Shown here in pieces: positions 36,155-45,507 of a stretch of DNA of 64,000 nt. The DNA comes from Haliea sp963974125 (GTDB lineage: Bacteria; Pseudomonadota; Gammaproteobacteria; Pseudomonadales; Halieaceae): the NCBI GenBank assembly GCA_963974125.1, contig CAXBCH010000013.1, forward strand, positions 34,074 to 98,073, written 5' to 3'. Under the pieces are notes generated by a model. That model had not been told where the DNA came from. It saw only the letters and a program-made list of their open reading frames with translations, and did no database searches. Numbering within the stretch: the first letter of the stretch is position 1; every line of letters starts with the position of its first letter. The translations under genes and the position numbers were made by a program.

Positions 36155-36625
36155 TCAGTGCAGCACCGAGCGCGGCTGCTGGCGGGTAGTGCCGTCCTCG
36201 GAAAACAGGTAGTCCAGCCGCAGGCATTCTTCCGCCAGCTGCAGGGTGGCCTGCATGGCGATGGCGACAAAGTGATTGAACTGCCCCTGGGTCAGGCCTT
36301 CGTTGCCGGGGAAGATGCTGGCGGCCACCAGTTGCGGAGTGGCGTCGTCGACGATGTCGAGGAAGATTTTCAGGGTCGGATATTCCATGTTCAGGCGCCC
36401 CAGGTCCGCCGACAACGCGAGCAGGGCCATGGGCCGGATTTCCAGCTCGGTGGTGAACAGCAGGCCGAAGGCCTCCTGGATCAGGCGGCTGTCCAGCACC
36501 CCTTCCTGGGTGCGGATTTCGCTGAGATGCAGGTTCTCGCAATGCTCGCACACATAGCTTTCGACAGCGGTGGCGTTGAGCCAGCGTTCCAGCAGGGAGC
36601 GATCGGGGGTGACGGGTGAGGGCAT
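36155..36625 (-). CDS. YbjN-domain (T3SS-chaperone-like) protein
   Basis: A 156-residue soluble protein of mixed alpha/beta pattern. It has ESYVCEHCENLHLSEI near the N-terminus (a Cys-x-x-Cys pair) and a body with YPTLKIFLDIVDD, PQLVAASIFPG and GQFNHFVAIAMQATLQLAEE, which resembles the YbjN fold related to type III secretion chaperones. No catalytic motif is visible. It lies just upstream of jetA on the same strand, so a link to the Wadjet operon is possible but unproven. The assignment rests on memory of the family pattern. Confidence 0.7.
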   Translation of the reverse strand: MPSPVTPDRSLLERWLNATAVESYVCEHCENLHLSEIRTQEGVLDSRLIQEAFGLLFTTELEIRPMALLALSADLGRLNMEYPTLKIFLDIVDDATPQLVAASIFPGNEGLTQGQFNHFVAIAMQATLQLAEECLRLDYLFSEDGTTRQQPRSVLH

Positions 36626-36739
36626 GGCATTGGTGTTTCCAGTAAACAGGGTCGGGATTTTACGCCAAGGGGACAGGATCCTCCAGAGGCTTGTGCAGTG
36701 TGTTCCTGCTGCAACGGGTATCTGTGATATAAAACATCA

Positions 36740-38221
36740 ATGGGCCTGGATATTCAGCACACGCAGTTCACCGCCGACGATTACCGCCGGTTTGGTGAGC
36801 GCCTGGAGCGCAACCTGGAGCGGTTGCGGCAGACGCTGGCCGTGCCCGGGTTTGGTGAGGGCGCCGGTTCGCTGGGTGCCGAGCTGGAGCTGTATATCGT
36901 CGACCGCCAGGGGCGCCCGGCACTGCTCAATACAGAGCTGCAGGCGGCGGCGGGGGATCCGCAGCTGACCCTGGAGCTGAATCGCTACAACCTGGAGTAC
37001 AACCTGACGCCGGTTGCCGCTGCCGGTGATCCGCTGGGGGCACTGGAGCAGGAAATCCTGCACAAGCTCGGGGAATTGCGCCACCTGGCGGCGGAGCGCG
37101 ATGCCCGTATCGTGCCTATCGGGATTCTGCCCACTTTGCAGCGGAAGGATTTCGGGCCCTCGTGCCTGACCGGCAAACAGCGCTTCGTGGCCCTGGTCGA
37201 GCAGCTGATTGCCCGCCGCGGACGTCAGTTCCGGATCGATATCAACGGTAGACATCCACTGCGTCTGGAGATGGATGACATCACCCTGGAGGGAGCCAAT
37301 ACCTCGTTTCAGGTCCACCACCGGGTTGATCCCCGGCATTTTGCCGATACCTTCAATGCCATGCAGGCGGTGACGCCGCTGGCGGTGGCGATTGCCGGCA
37401 ATTCGCCCACCTTGTTTGGCCACTGCCTGTGGCAGGAGACGCGGATTCCCCTGTTCAAGCAATCGATCGATACCCGCCTGCCTGACCGCTACAGCTGGAA
37501 CGAGCCTGCACGCGTCAATTTTGGCCAGGGTTGGGTGCGGCGGGAGGCTGCCGAGCTGTTCGTGGAAGCGGTGCGTCTCTACCGCCCGCTGCTGCCGGTT
37601 TGCGCCGAAGAACTCGCGGTTACCGACGACCCGGCGCAGCCGCCGCAATTGCCCGAACTGCAGTTGCACCAGAGCACGGTCTGGCTCTGGAACCGGCCGG
37701 TCTATGATGCCACCGGAGGCGGACACCTGCGGATCGAGATGCGGGCACTGCCGGCCGGTCCTACCGCCGCCGACATGGTCGCCAATGCCGCCTTCCTGAT
37801 CGGCATGGCGGAGGGGCTGCGGCCCAACATCAACAGCTGGTTGCCGGCGCTGCCATTCAATTTTGCCGAACACAACTTTTACCGCGCGGCCCAGTATGGC
37901 CTCGACGCTCGGCTGGTCTGGCCGCGAGACCGACAGTGCGCCTGTGAGGAGCAGCCTGCAGCTGCCATCATCGCCGCCATGCTGCCGGTGGCGCGGCGCG
38001 GGCTGGTCGCGATTGGCATTGACGAGGCTGCGATCTCGCACTATTTGAGTATCATCGAACGGCGCCTGGCGAATGGCCAGACCGGCGCGCGCTGGCAGCT
38101 GGCGCGTCTGGCACAATCCGGGGCGGACACCCGGCCGGGCACGGCCGACCTGCAGGCGATGCTGGAGGCATATATGGAGCGTAGTATTGGCAATGACCCG
38201 GTGGCGGAGTGGCCCTTGTGA
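36740..38221 (+). CDS. GCS2-type glutamate-cysteine ligase family protein
   Basis: A 493-residue member of the carboxylate-amine ligase (glutamate-cysteine ligase type 2, GCS2) family. The glutamine-synthetase-like fold is indicated by SLGAELELYIVDRQGRPA (Glu metal ligands), LELNRYNLEYNLTPV, GNSPTLFGHCLWQETRI and GGHLRIEMRALPAGPT. It is not the usual gammaproteobacterial GshA (GCS1). The substrate may be cysteine, giving gamma-glutamylcysteine, or another amine. ATG 36740 is divergent from the YbjN-like gene across 114 bases. It overlaps the next gene by 4 or 13 bases, so the two probably act together. Confidence 0.83.
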   Translation: MGLDIQHTQFTADDYRRFGERLERNLERLRQTLAVPGFGEGAGSLGAELELYIVDRQGRPALLNTELQAAAGDPQLTLELNRYNLEYNLTPVAAAGDPLGALEQEILHKLGELRHLAAERDARIVPIGILPTLQRKDFGPSCLTGKQRFVALVEQLIARRGRQFRIDINGRHPLRLEMDDITLEGANTSFQVHHRVDPRHFADTFNAMQAVTPLAVAIAGNSPTLFGHCLWQETRIPLFKQSIDTRLPDRYSWNEPARVNFGQGWVRREAAELFVEAVRLYRPLLPVCAEELAVTDDPAQPPQLPELQLHQSTVWLWNRPVYDATGGGHLRIEMRALPAGPTAADMVANAAFLIGMAEGLRPNINSWLPALPFNFAEHNFYRAAQYGLDARLVWPRDRQCACEEQPAAAIIAAMLPVARRGLVAIGIDEAAISHYLSIIERRLANGQTGARWQLARLAQSGADTRPGTADLQAMLEAYMERSIGNDPVAEWPL

Positions 38222-39252
38222 AGCGCTTCCGGTTTCTCCGCAACCCTCTCGCAACTGAAATCGGCGCCAGCGTGGAATCTTTTCTGCGCTATCTCGGCGG
38301 GCCCGCGAGTATCTTTCTGGAGGGTCTCGACAGCAGTCGCACGCGCGCGTTTGTGACCCTCTTGCACGGCAACGAACCCTCCGGTGCGATGGCCCTGTTC
38401 CGCTGGCTCAAAGCCGGTCGCCAGCCCGCGGTCAACACCGTGTGTATCGTCGCCTCGGTAGAGGCGGCCCTGACGGCGCCCCTGTTCAGTCACCGCATGT
38501 TGCCCGGGGAACGGGATCTCAACCGCTGCTTTCGGCCGCCCTTCGACGACGAGCAGGGGCGCTTGGCCGAGGAAATCCTGGAAATCCTGCGCCTCCACCA
38601 CCCCGAGGCGGTCGTCGACATGCACAACACCTCCGGGACCGGCCCCGCCTTTGGGGTCTGTACCCACATGGACCGTCAGCACGATGCCCTGGTCTCGCTG
38701 TTCACCCGGCGCATGATCGTGACCCGGCTCAATCTGGGCGCGCTGATGGAGATCAGTGAACACAGTTACCCCACTGTCACGGTGGAGGTGGGGGGGCGCC
38801 TGGATGACTGTGCCCATGAACTGGCCTGGTCGGGACTCTGCGAGTATCTGCAGCGGCCGCTGGTGTTGGCGGGGGACGAAACAGACTGGGGTCTGGAGCT
38901 GTTGCGCAACCCGATTCGCCTGGAGCTCAATCCCGGCATTGAACTGGCCTATGCAGAGCAGCCCGATGCCGCGTATCCCGTGGTTTTGCGGCCCGATATC
39001 GAGCAGCTGAATTTCGGCGTGGTGCAACCGGATGTGCCCCTGGGCTGGGTCAGTGGCGAGTTGCGTTCACTGTTCTGGGCCCAGGACGCGAGCGGCCGCT
39101 GCGCGGTCAGTCGGCTGCTGCGGGTGGCTGACGGGCGCCTCTACCCGGCCGCTCCCCTCAAGCTGTTCATGATTACCACCAATGCCGCCATTGCCCGCAG
39201 TGATTGCCTGTTGTATGCCATTGAGCAGGACGAGCTGGCTGACGTCAGCTGA
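38218..39252 (+). CDS. Succinylglutamate desuccinylase / aspartoacylase-like zinc hydrolase
   Basis: A 344-residue M14-like metalloenzyme of the AstE/aspartoacylase family, which hydrolyses N-acyl amino acids. Zinc-site motifs are visible: TLLHGNEPSGAMALF (HxxE), the arginine-containing PGERDLNRCFRPPF and VVDMHNTSGTGPAFG (third ligand). A catalytic Glu is likely in YPTVTVEVGG. GTG 38218 makes a GTGA overlap with the stop of the GCS2 gene; GTG 38209 is an alternative. Coupling to an amide-forming ligase suggests the pair makes and breaks the same type of bond, which is inference. Confidence 0.82.
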   Translation: MKRFRFLRNPLATEIGASVESFLRYLGGPASIFLEGLDSSRTRAFVTLLHGNEPSGAMALFRWLKAGRQPAVNTVCIVASVEAALTAPLFSHRMLPGERDLNRCFRPPFDDEQGRLAEEILEILRLHHPEAVVDMHNTSGTGPAFGVCTHMDRQHDALVSLFTRRMIVTRLNLGALMEISEHSYPTVTVEVGGRLDDCAHELAWSGLCEYLQRPLVLAGDETDWGLELLRNPIRLELNPGIELAYAEQPDAAYPVVLRPDIEQLNFGVVQPDVPLGWVSGELRSLFWAQDASGRCAVSRLLRVADGRLYPAAPLKLFMITTNAAIARSDCLLYAIEQDELADVS

Positions 39253-39269
39253 TATTTCGTCGTTGTGGA

Positions 39270-39827
39270 TCAGTCCTCCCAGCCCCAGGGCGCCGGTGGC
39301 GGCTGCACAGGCGTGCTGAGGTCAAAATCCACCCGGAAAACCCGCGGCGTGCCCAGGCGCCAGAGGCCGTAGGTAAACACGTCCCCCGGTGTGACCCGCA
39401 TGGTCCAGACATTGGCGAAAGCGGGTTCTATGATCTCCCGGGTTTCCTCATCGGCGGGGAACAGTTGTTCCCCGGCACGGCCGGCATTGCTGCTGGTGCC
39501 GCCGTACAGGGTGATGTCGTCCGGGCTGCCGTCGGCCTGGCGATGGTCGTGCTTGAGGGTGATGCGGTCGCCGCTGCGGGTCAGCACCCAGGTGCGGGAG
39601 AGATCGTCGCCGACCGCGAAGGGAATGCGAATGCGGGTGTCGGAACAGTCCCGCACATGCATCACCAGCGATTTGCCGGCAAAGTCGTCATCCGCCGGGG
39701 CGTCGACCAATTGGCCGGCGAAGGCCTTGCCACAGAGGGTGGTCAGTGCCAGCCAGTAGTCCTCTGTGGGGCTGGCCTGGGCCGAGCCCGCCAGCAGCAG
39801 GGTAAGCATGATGGCAATCGGTCGCAT
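39270..39827 (-). CDS. Secreted hypothetical protein
   Basis: A 185-residue protein that I do not assign to a family. Residues 1-18 form a signal peptide (RPIAIMLTLLLAGSAQA, cleavage after QAS or AQA). The mature part contains paired cysteines (LTTLCGKAF and HVRDCSDTR), and a beta-rich body with TWVLTRSGDRITLKHDHRQADGSPDD that reads like a small barrel or lipocalin-type sheet. Periplasmic or secreted location is likely. It is convergent with the aspartoacylase-like gene (17 bases apart) and divergent from recA. Confidence 0.75.
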   Translation of the reverse strand: MRPIAIMLTLLLAGSAQASPTEDYWLALTTLCGKAFAGQLVDAPADDDFAGKSLVMHVRDCSDTRIRIPFAVGDDLSRTWVLTRSGDRITLKHDHRQADGSPDDITLYGGTSSNAGRAGEQLFPADEETREIIEPAFANVWTMRVTPGDVFTYGLWRLGTPRVFRVDFDLSTPVQPPPAPWGWED

Positions 39828-39975
39828 GGCGGGTCTCCCGGTACTTCGGCGTTGCGGAGGTTGAGCTTACACCAAAACGCGCTCCCTGCACCTCCTCCGC
39901 TGTAAACCTGTCGCCTGAACAGGCAGATGCTTTGGGCGCTGGTCGGAATTGCCCGTATTTGTCTGGATTTGGGGC

Positions 39976-40012
39976 TTGCATTTGGCGGATAATGCACTGA
40001 GTATATATACAG
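39976..40012 (+). promoter_or_regulatory. recA promoter with LexA (SOS) box
   Basis: A LexA box ctgagtatatatacag occupies 39997-40012, matching the gammaproteobacterial consensus CTGTATATATATACAG at 15 of 16 positions. A -35-like TTGCAT is at 39976-39981 and the -10 region overlaps the box, so LexA binding would block the promoter. It lies 77 bases before the recA start. Confidence 0.85.
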
Positions 40013-40089
40013 TAGTCGGGCGGGATGCCAACAGGTGTCCAGGCCGGAATCACACAGCAGAGCCGCAACAACGACAGGAGCAGTCGATT

Positions 40090-41142
40090 ATGGATGCCAA
40101 CAAGCAAAAAGCACTGGACGCAGCCCTCAGCCAGATTGAACGCCAGTTCGGCAAGGGCACGGTCATGCGCATGGGTGACAACGAGCGCGTCGCCATGCCC
40201 GCCATCTCCACCGGCTCCCTGGGGCTGGACATCGCCCTCGGCATCGGCGGCCTGCCCAAGGGGCGTATCTGTGAAATCTACGGCCCGGAGTCCTCGGGCA
40301 AGACCACGCTGACCCTGCAGGTGATCGCCGAGTCCCAGAAAGCGGGCGGCACCGCGGCTTTCATCGACGCTGAGCACGCCCTGGATCCCGCCTATGCCGA
40401 GAAGCTCGGCGTACAGGTGGACGACCTCATCCTCTCCCAGCCCGACACCGGGGAGCAGGCCCTGGAGGTCGCCGAGATGCTGGTGCGCTCCGGCGCCGTG
40501 GACGTGCTGGTGATCGACTCCGTGGCGGCACTGACGCCGAAGGCCGAGATCGAGGGCGAAATGGGCGACTCCCACGTGGGCCTGCAGGCCCGCCTGCTGA
40601 GCCAGGCCATGCGCAAGCTGACGGGCGCCATCAAGCACAGCAACTGCCTGGTCATCTTTATCAACCAGATCCGGATGAAGATCGGGGTGATGTTCGGCAA
40701 CCCGGAAACGACCACCGGCGGCAACGCGCTGAAGTTTTACGCCTCGGTGCGTTTGGACATCCGCCGCATTGGCGCGGTCAAGGACGGTGACGAGGTCATC
40801 GGCAACGAGACCCGGGTAAAGGTGGTCAAGAACAAGGTGTCGCCGCCCTTCAAGCAGGCCGAGTTCCAGATCATGTACGGCAAGGGTATCTACCACATGG
40901 GCGAGGTTATCGACTGGGGCGTCAAGCTCAGTCTGGTTGACAAGTCCGGCGCCTGGTATGCCTACAAGGGCGACAAGATCGGCCAGGGCAAAGCGAATGC
41001 GGCGAAGTTCCTGGAAGACAATCCTGCCGTCGCCAACGAGATCGAGGCCGAGATTCGCAAGCAAATGATGGTAGCTGTGGCGCCGGCGAAGAAAGACGCC
41101 AAGGATGCCATCGCCGCGGAGAACGACATCGCTGAGGAGTGA
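40090..41142 (+). CDS. recA: Recombinase RecA
   Basis: A 350-residue homologous recombination and SOS co-protease. It begins MDANKQKALDAALSQIE; the Walker A is GPESSGKTT, followed by AFIDAEHALDPAYAEKLGV, the Walker B VLVIDSVAALTPKAEIEGE, the loop L1/L2 regions (GDSHVGLQARLLSQAMRKLT, FINQIRMKIGVMFGNPETTT) and an acidic C-terminus. ATG 40090 follows a CAGGAGCAG ribosome-binding site. LexA-controlled from upstream; a terminator separates it from recX, which is typical of polar recA-recX expression. Confidence 0.98.
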   Translation: MDANKQKALDAALSQIERQFGKGTVMRMGDNERVAMPAISTGSLGLDIALGIGGLPKGRICEIYGPESSGKTTLTLQVIAESQKAGGTAAFIDAEHALDPAYAEKLGVQVDDLILSQPDTGEQALEVAEMLVRSGAVDVLVIDSVAALTPKAEIEGEMGDSHVGLQARLLSQAMRKLTGAIKHSNCLVIFINQIRMKIGVMFGNPETTTGGNALKFYASVRLDIRRIGAVKDGDEVIGNETRVKVVKNKVSPPFKQAEFQIMYGKGIYHMGEVIDWGVKLSLVDKSGAWYAYKGDKIGQGKANAAKFLEDNPAVANEIEAEIRKQMMVAVAPAKKDAKDAIAAENDIAEE

Positions 41143-41181
41143 TGGCAGGCACCCGGTGACTTCAGGGTCGCCGGTCTTTTC

Positions 41182-41230
41182 GGCGCCGGGGTACCCACTG
41201 ACCCCACTCTCACATCCCCGGCGCCTTTTT
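41182..41230 (+). terminator. Intrinsic terminator after recA
   Basis: A perfect 10-bp stem (41182-41191 with 41216-41225, ggcgccgggg paired with ccccggcgcc), a 24-base loop and then TTTTT at 41226-41230. It lies between recA and recX, so recX would be made mainly by readthrough. Confidence 0.8.
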
Positions 41231-41254
41231 AGCGGGTAACACAGGGGGGAAGGA

Positions 41255-41839
41255 ATGCGGGAGCAAGCTGACACCGGCAATCGAGCCGCCAGCCCTGATG
41301 CCCGGGTCAACGCCGAGGGTCAGAGCGTTCGCCCTGCCGATGTGCGGATTGCCGCCATGAATCTGCTGGCGCGCCGCGAACACTCCCTGTCCGAGTTGCA
41401 GACCAAGCTCTGCCGTCGATTCGCCCTGCCAGACATGGTTGCCTCCGTATTGCAGGAGCTGCAGCGGGACAATCTGCAGAGCGATGAACGCTATGCTGAA
41501 AGCCTGTTGCGACAGCGCCTGCAGCGGGGCTATGGTCCGGCGCGAATTCGCCAGGACATGCGTGAACGCGGTCTGGATGAGGCTGCGATTACCGCGGCTC
41601 ACGCCGCCGTCGAGCCGGACTGGTTTGCCGTTGCCGAGGAAGCGTTTTTCCGCAAGTTCGGTGGTTCTGCCGATGCTTCACCTGCCGGCGACTCAAGCGC
41701 CCGCGACGAGGAGGCGCTCGATCCCGTTGCGCGCAGGGAAGCACAACAGGCGGCCTTCAAGGAAAAGGCCCGGCGCATGCGTTTCATGCAATATCGCGGT
41801 TTTGCGTCGGAGCACTTCCGGCATTTGCTGGATGAGTAG
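41255..41839 (+). CDS. recX: Regulatory protein RecX
   Basis: A 194-residue RecA-filament modulator. The three-helix RecX repeats are visible: AAMNLLARREHSLSELQTKL, DNLQSDERYAESLLRQRLQR with GYGPARIRQDMRERGLDEAA, and the terminal KARRMRFMQYRGFASEHF. It is longer than the usual ~155 residues because of an N-terminal leader of about 25 residues and an acidic insertion (SADASPAGDSSARDEEALDP) before the last repeat. An internal start after the leader cannot be excluded. Confidence 0.92.
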   Translation: MREQADTGNRAASPDARVNAEGQSVRPADVRIAAMNLLARREHSLSELQTKLCRRFALPDMVASVLQELQRDNLQSDERYAESLLRQRLQRGYGPARIRQDMRERGLDEAAITAAHAAVEPDWFAVAEEAFFRKFGGSADASPAGDSSARDEEALDPVARREAQQAAFKEKARRMRFMQYRGFASEHFRHLLDE

Positions 41840-41980
41840 GGATACTGCACCACTGGTGCGGCGCTGAGCAAAGGCTCTGCGCAAACCCCGGACGGCAAAT
41901 CTTTGCTATCCTCCGCTGCCCCGGGTAACGAGCTGCAGCAATGACCTTCATGTCCCACCCGCCAACCAGGCCCGGAACTC

Positions 41981-43786
41981 ATGCGGCCGACTGATTCCGC
42001 TGAGCCCGGCCAGACCCTGAACTGGTCGATCCTGCCGCGCCTGTGGCCCTATCTGCGCGACCATCGACGGCGCATTGCCCTGGCACTGGTCTGCCTGTTG
42101 CTGGCCAAGGGTGCAATGCTGGTCATCCCGTTCATCATGAAGTACCTGGTGGATGGCATGAACCTGCAGGCTGGTGCGCAATTGACGGGTATGGTCGCGC
42201 TGGGTCTGGTGTTGGCCTACGGTCTGGCGCGGTTTTCCAGTGTCCTTTTCGGCGAACTGCGCGACACCCTGTTTGGCCGCGTCACCGAGCGCGCGATGCG
42301 CAACCTGGGCCTCAAGGTATTCCGCCACGTCCACGCCCTGGATCTCGATTTCCACCTGCAGCGGCGCACCGGCGGTCTGGCCCGGGATATCGAGCGCGGT
42401 ACCAGCGGCGTCAGCTTCCTGCTGCGGTTCATGGTGTTCAATATCGTGCCCACCCTGTTCGAGATCGCCGCCGTTGTCTCGGTGTTTCTGGTCGCCTACG
42501 GCGCTCCCTACGCGCTGTTGACCCTGGCCTCCGTGCTCGCCTATGGCTGGTTTTCCTTTGGTGCCACAGAGTGGCGGACACGTTTTGTGCGCGAGATGAA
42601 TGAAGCGGATTCAGCCAGCAATACCCGGGCCGTGGACAGTCTGCTCAACTTTGAAACGGTCAAGTACTTTGGCAACGAGGGTTTCGAGGCCAGCCGCTAC
42701 GATGAGGACCTGGAGCGCTGGGAAGCGGCGCGGCGCAAGAACCGGCTGTCCCTGTTCGGTCTCAATGGCGGCCAGGCCCTGATTATCGCCCTGGCGCAGA
42801 CCAGCATGATTGGTCTGGCGGTATACCAGGTGCGTGCGGGTATTCTCACCCTCGGCGATTTCATCCTCATCAGCCAGTACATGATCCAGCTGTTCATGCC
42901 GCTGGGCTTCCTCGGTTTCGTCTACCGGGAGATGAAGGGTGCCATGGCCAATATCGAAAAACTGTTTGCCCTGCTGGATGTGCGACCCCGGGTTGTCGAC
43001 CACAGCGATGCGCCAGCACTGGCGGTCAAGGATGCAGCGATCCACTTCGATGACGTGAGTTTCTGTTATCAGCCCGAGCGGCCGATCCTGCAGGGTGTCA
43101 GTTTCGAGGTGCTACCTGGCCAGAAGGTTGCCGTCGTCGGCGCCAGCGGTGCGGGCAAGTCGACCCTGGTCAAGCTGTTGTTCCGCTTTTACGACTGTAG
43201 CGCCGGCCGTATTACCATCGACGGCCAGGATATCGCCGCGGTGAGCCAGCAGTCGTTGCGCCGTGCGATCGGTATCGTGCCCCAGGACACGGTGCTGTTC
43301 AATGATACGCTGCTGGAGAATGTGCGTTACGGCAAGCCCGGCGCCTCCGATGCGGAGGTCGCCGAGGCAATACGCATGGCGCACCTGGAAGATTTCCTGG
43401 CCCAGTTGCCCGAAGGCGGCGAAACCCGGGTGGGGGAGCGCGGCCTGAAACTGTCGGGCGGGGAGAAACAGCGGGTATCGATTGCGCGCACAGTGCTGAA
43501 GCGACCGCCGATCCTGGTATTTGACGAGGCCACATCAAGTCTGGACAGCCGCTCGGAACAGTCAATCCTGGCTGCGCTGCGGGAGATTGCCCAGCACCAC
43601 ACCAGCCTGGTCATTGCCCACCGTTTATCTACCGTGGTCGATGCCGACCGCATTCTGGTGCTGCATCAGGGCAGAATTGTCGAGCAGGGCGCACACCGGG
43701 AGTTGCTGGCCCGGGACGGGCACTACGCAGCGCTCTGGCGGGCCCAGCAGGATGAGCAGGGACTGCCGACAGCAGCCGCTCAGTAG
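41981..43786 (+). CDS. Atm1/HMT-type ABC exporter (fused permease-ATPase)
   Basis: A 601-residue half-transporter with six membrane helices (about 30-320) and a C-terminal ATPase. The family-specific segments FHLQRRTGGLARDIERGT, NEADSASNTRAVDSLLNFET and VKYFGNE identify the Atm1/HMT1 group, which exports glutathione-linked compounds and affects iron-sulfur or heavy-metal homeostasis. Walker A is GASGAGKST, the signature LSGGEKQRVSIARTV and Walker B ILVFDEATSSLD, with the switch histidine in VIAHRLSTV. The stop overlaps the convergent AbgT gene by 7 bases. Confidence 0.92.
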   Translation: MRPTDSAEPGQTLNWSILPRLWPYLRDHRRRIALALVCLLLAKGAMLVIPFIMKYLVDGMNLQAGAQLTGMVALGLVLAYGLARFSSVLFGELRDTLFGRVTERAMRNLGLKVFRHVHALDLDFHLQRRTGGLARDIERGTSGVSFLLRFMVFNIVPTLFEIAAVVSVFLVAYGAPYALLTLASVLAYGWFSFGATEWRTRFVREMNEADSASNTRAVDSLLNFETVKYFGNEGFEASRYDEDLERWEAARRKNRLSLFGLNGGQALIIALAQTSMIGLAVYQVRAGILTLGDFILISQYMIQLFMPLGFLGFVYREMKGAMANIEKLFALLDVRPRVVDHSDAPALAVKDAAIHFDDVSFCYQPERPILQGVSFEVLPGQKVAVVGASGAGKSTLVKLLFRFYDCSAGRITIDGQDIAAVSQQSLRRAIGIVPQDTVLFNDTLLENVRYGKPGASDAEVAEAIRMAHLEDFLAQLPEGGETRVGERGLKLSGGEKQRVSIARTVLKRPPILVFDEATSSLDSRSEQSILAALREIAQHHTSLVIAHRLSTVVDADRILVLHQGRIVEQGAHRELLARDGHYAALWRAQQDEQGLPTAAAQ

Positions 43787-45315
43787 GTGTAACTGGATTG
43801 CAGTCCCAGCGGCAGACCCAGGGCCCAGTAACCCAGCAGGAACAGGGTCCAGAGGATAATGAACGTCACCGAGTAGGGTAGCATCAGCGCCGTCACCGTG
43901 CCGATACCGGCACTGCGTATATAGCGCTGGCAGTACACCACCACCAGCGGGAAGTAGGGCATCAGCGGGGTGATGATGTTGGTGGTGGAATCGCCGATGC
44001 GGTAGGCGGCCTGGGTCAGGTCCGGCGAGGCGCCCAGCTTCATCAGCATGGGTACCAGGATGGGTGCCAGCAGTGCCCACTTGGCGGAAGCCGAGCCCAC
44101 GAACAGATTCAGTAGCCCGGTCAGCAGCACGATACCGGAAATGGTAAGCGCCCCGGGCAGGCCCAGCGCCTGTAGACCTGCGGCGCCCTTGACCGCCAGC
44201 AGGATGCCCAGGTTGGAGGCTCCGAAGGCGTAGATAAACTGGGAGATAAAAAACATGATGACCAGGTAGTAGGCCATGGTCTGCATGGTCTTGGTCATCC
44301 CCTCAATGATATCGCGACTGCTGGTCACGGTGCCGGCGGCGATTCCGTAGACTATGCCCGGCAGCAGGAACAGCAGGAAGATCAGCGGTACGATCGAGGC
44401 CATCAACGGTGCTCCCGCTTCGGTCAGGGAGCCCGTCGGGCCGCGCCAGGCCGAGTCACCGGGCAGTGCGCTCAATACTAGCAGGGTGATGACCGCCAGC
44501 ATGCCCCAGAGAGCGATCCGCAGGGCGCGCCGCTCCCGGTCGCCCAGGGTCTGCATGCCGGTCTCTGCGGCCACATCCTCATCCAGGGGACTGTGCCGCA
44601 GCCGTGGTTCGACGAAGCGATCCGTAATCACCCAGCCCACCAGGATAATCAGTACCGATGAGGCGGCGGTAAAAAAGTAGTTGTTGAGAGGGTTCAGCAC
44701 CACCGAGGGGTCGATGATCTGCGCCGCGGATTGGGATATTCCCTGCAGCATCGGGTCCACTGCGGAGGGGATGAAGTTGGCCGAGTAGCCGCCGGACACC
44801 CCGGCGAAGGCGGCGGCAATGCCGGCCAGCGGATGGCGCCCCGCAGCGTGGAAGATGATACCGCCGAGGGGAATAACCAGGACGTAGCCGGCGTCGGCCG
44901 CGGTATGGCTGACAATCCCGACCACGATCACCATCGGTGTCAGCAGCCAGCGGGCGGTGACCCCCAGCATCGCTCGCAGGGTGGAGTTGATGAAGCCGGT
45001 GTGCTCGGCCACACCAATCCCCAGCATCGCCACCAGCACCACACCGATGGGGTGAAAGTGCGCGAAGGTGGTGACCATCGCCGACAGGAACTGGGTCATT
45101 GCGTCCGCGGAGAGCTGGTTCACCACCACCAGGGCGTCGCCGTTGCGGGGGTCGACCAGGTCGTACTCGAACCGGGAGAACAGCAGCGACAGTGCCCAGG
45201 TGATGAACAGCAGGGCGATGAACAGGACTGCCGGGTCGGGCAATTTGTTGCCGGCGCGTTCGATGCTGGCCAGGACTCTCTGGGTGCGGGTGGCGGGGAG
45301 GGGTGCCTGGTTCAT
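43780..45315 (-). CDS. AbgT-family transporter
   Basis: A 511-residue multipass inner-membrane protein of the AbgT/MtrF family (p-aminobenzoyl-glutamate uptake or proton-driven sulfonamide efflux). Family segments include SHTAADAGYVLVIPLGGIIF, GVSGGYSANFIPSAVDPMLQGIS, LLNLFVGSASAKWALLAPILVPM and GDSTTNIITPLMPYFPL. About 11 helices plus two re-entrant hairpins are expected. ATG 45315 gives normal family length; the longer open frame upstream is Arg/Gln-rich and not credible. Confidence 0.93.
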   Translation of the reverse strand: MNQAPLPATRTQRVLASIERAGNKLPDPAVLFIALLFITWALSLLFSRFEYDLVDPRNGDALVVVNQLSADAMTQFLSAMVTTFAHFHPIGVVLVAMLGIGVAEHTGFINSTLRAMLGVTARWLLTPMVIVVGIVSHTAADAGYVLVIPLGGIIFHAAGRHPLAGIAAAFAGVSGGYSANFIPSAVDPMLQGISQSAAQIIDPSVVLNPLNNYFFTAASSVLIILVGWVITDRFVEPRLRHSPLDEDVAAETGMQTLGDRERRALRIALWGMLAVITLLVLSALPGDSAWRGPTGSLTEAGAPLMASIVPLIFLLFLLPGIVYGIAAGTVTSSRDIIEGMTKTMQTMAYYLVIMFFISQFIYAFGASNLGILLAVKGAAGLQALGLPGALTISGIVLLTGLLNLFVGSASAKWALLAPILVPMLMKLGASPDLTQAAYRIGDSTTNIITPLMPYFPLVVVYCQRYIRSAGIGTVTALMLPYSVTFIILWTLFLLGYWALGLPLGLQSSYTY

Positions 45316-45507
45316 GCCGTTCGCTTCTCGCGGAAAAGCGCAGTGTAATTCGACCGGGGGCGGGAAACAAACCTGCCGCGGCGATTGCTTTGCCCTGCCT
45401 CTGGTTTGATTTGCTGAACGGGGTGCGGTCGTCGGGGTGCGCTGCTTGTGCCGCCTCTTGCGCTGGGTCATGCTCGGGCCAATTCCAATAACAGAAAGGC
45501 TGCCATC

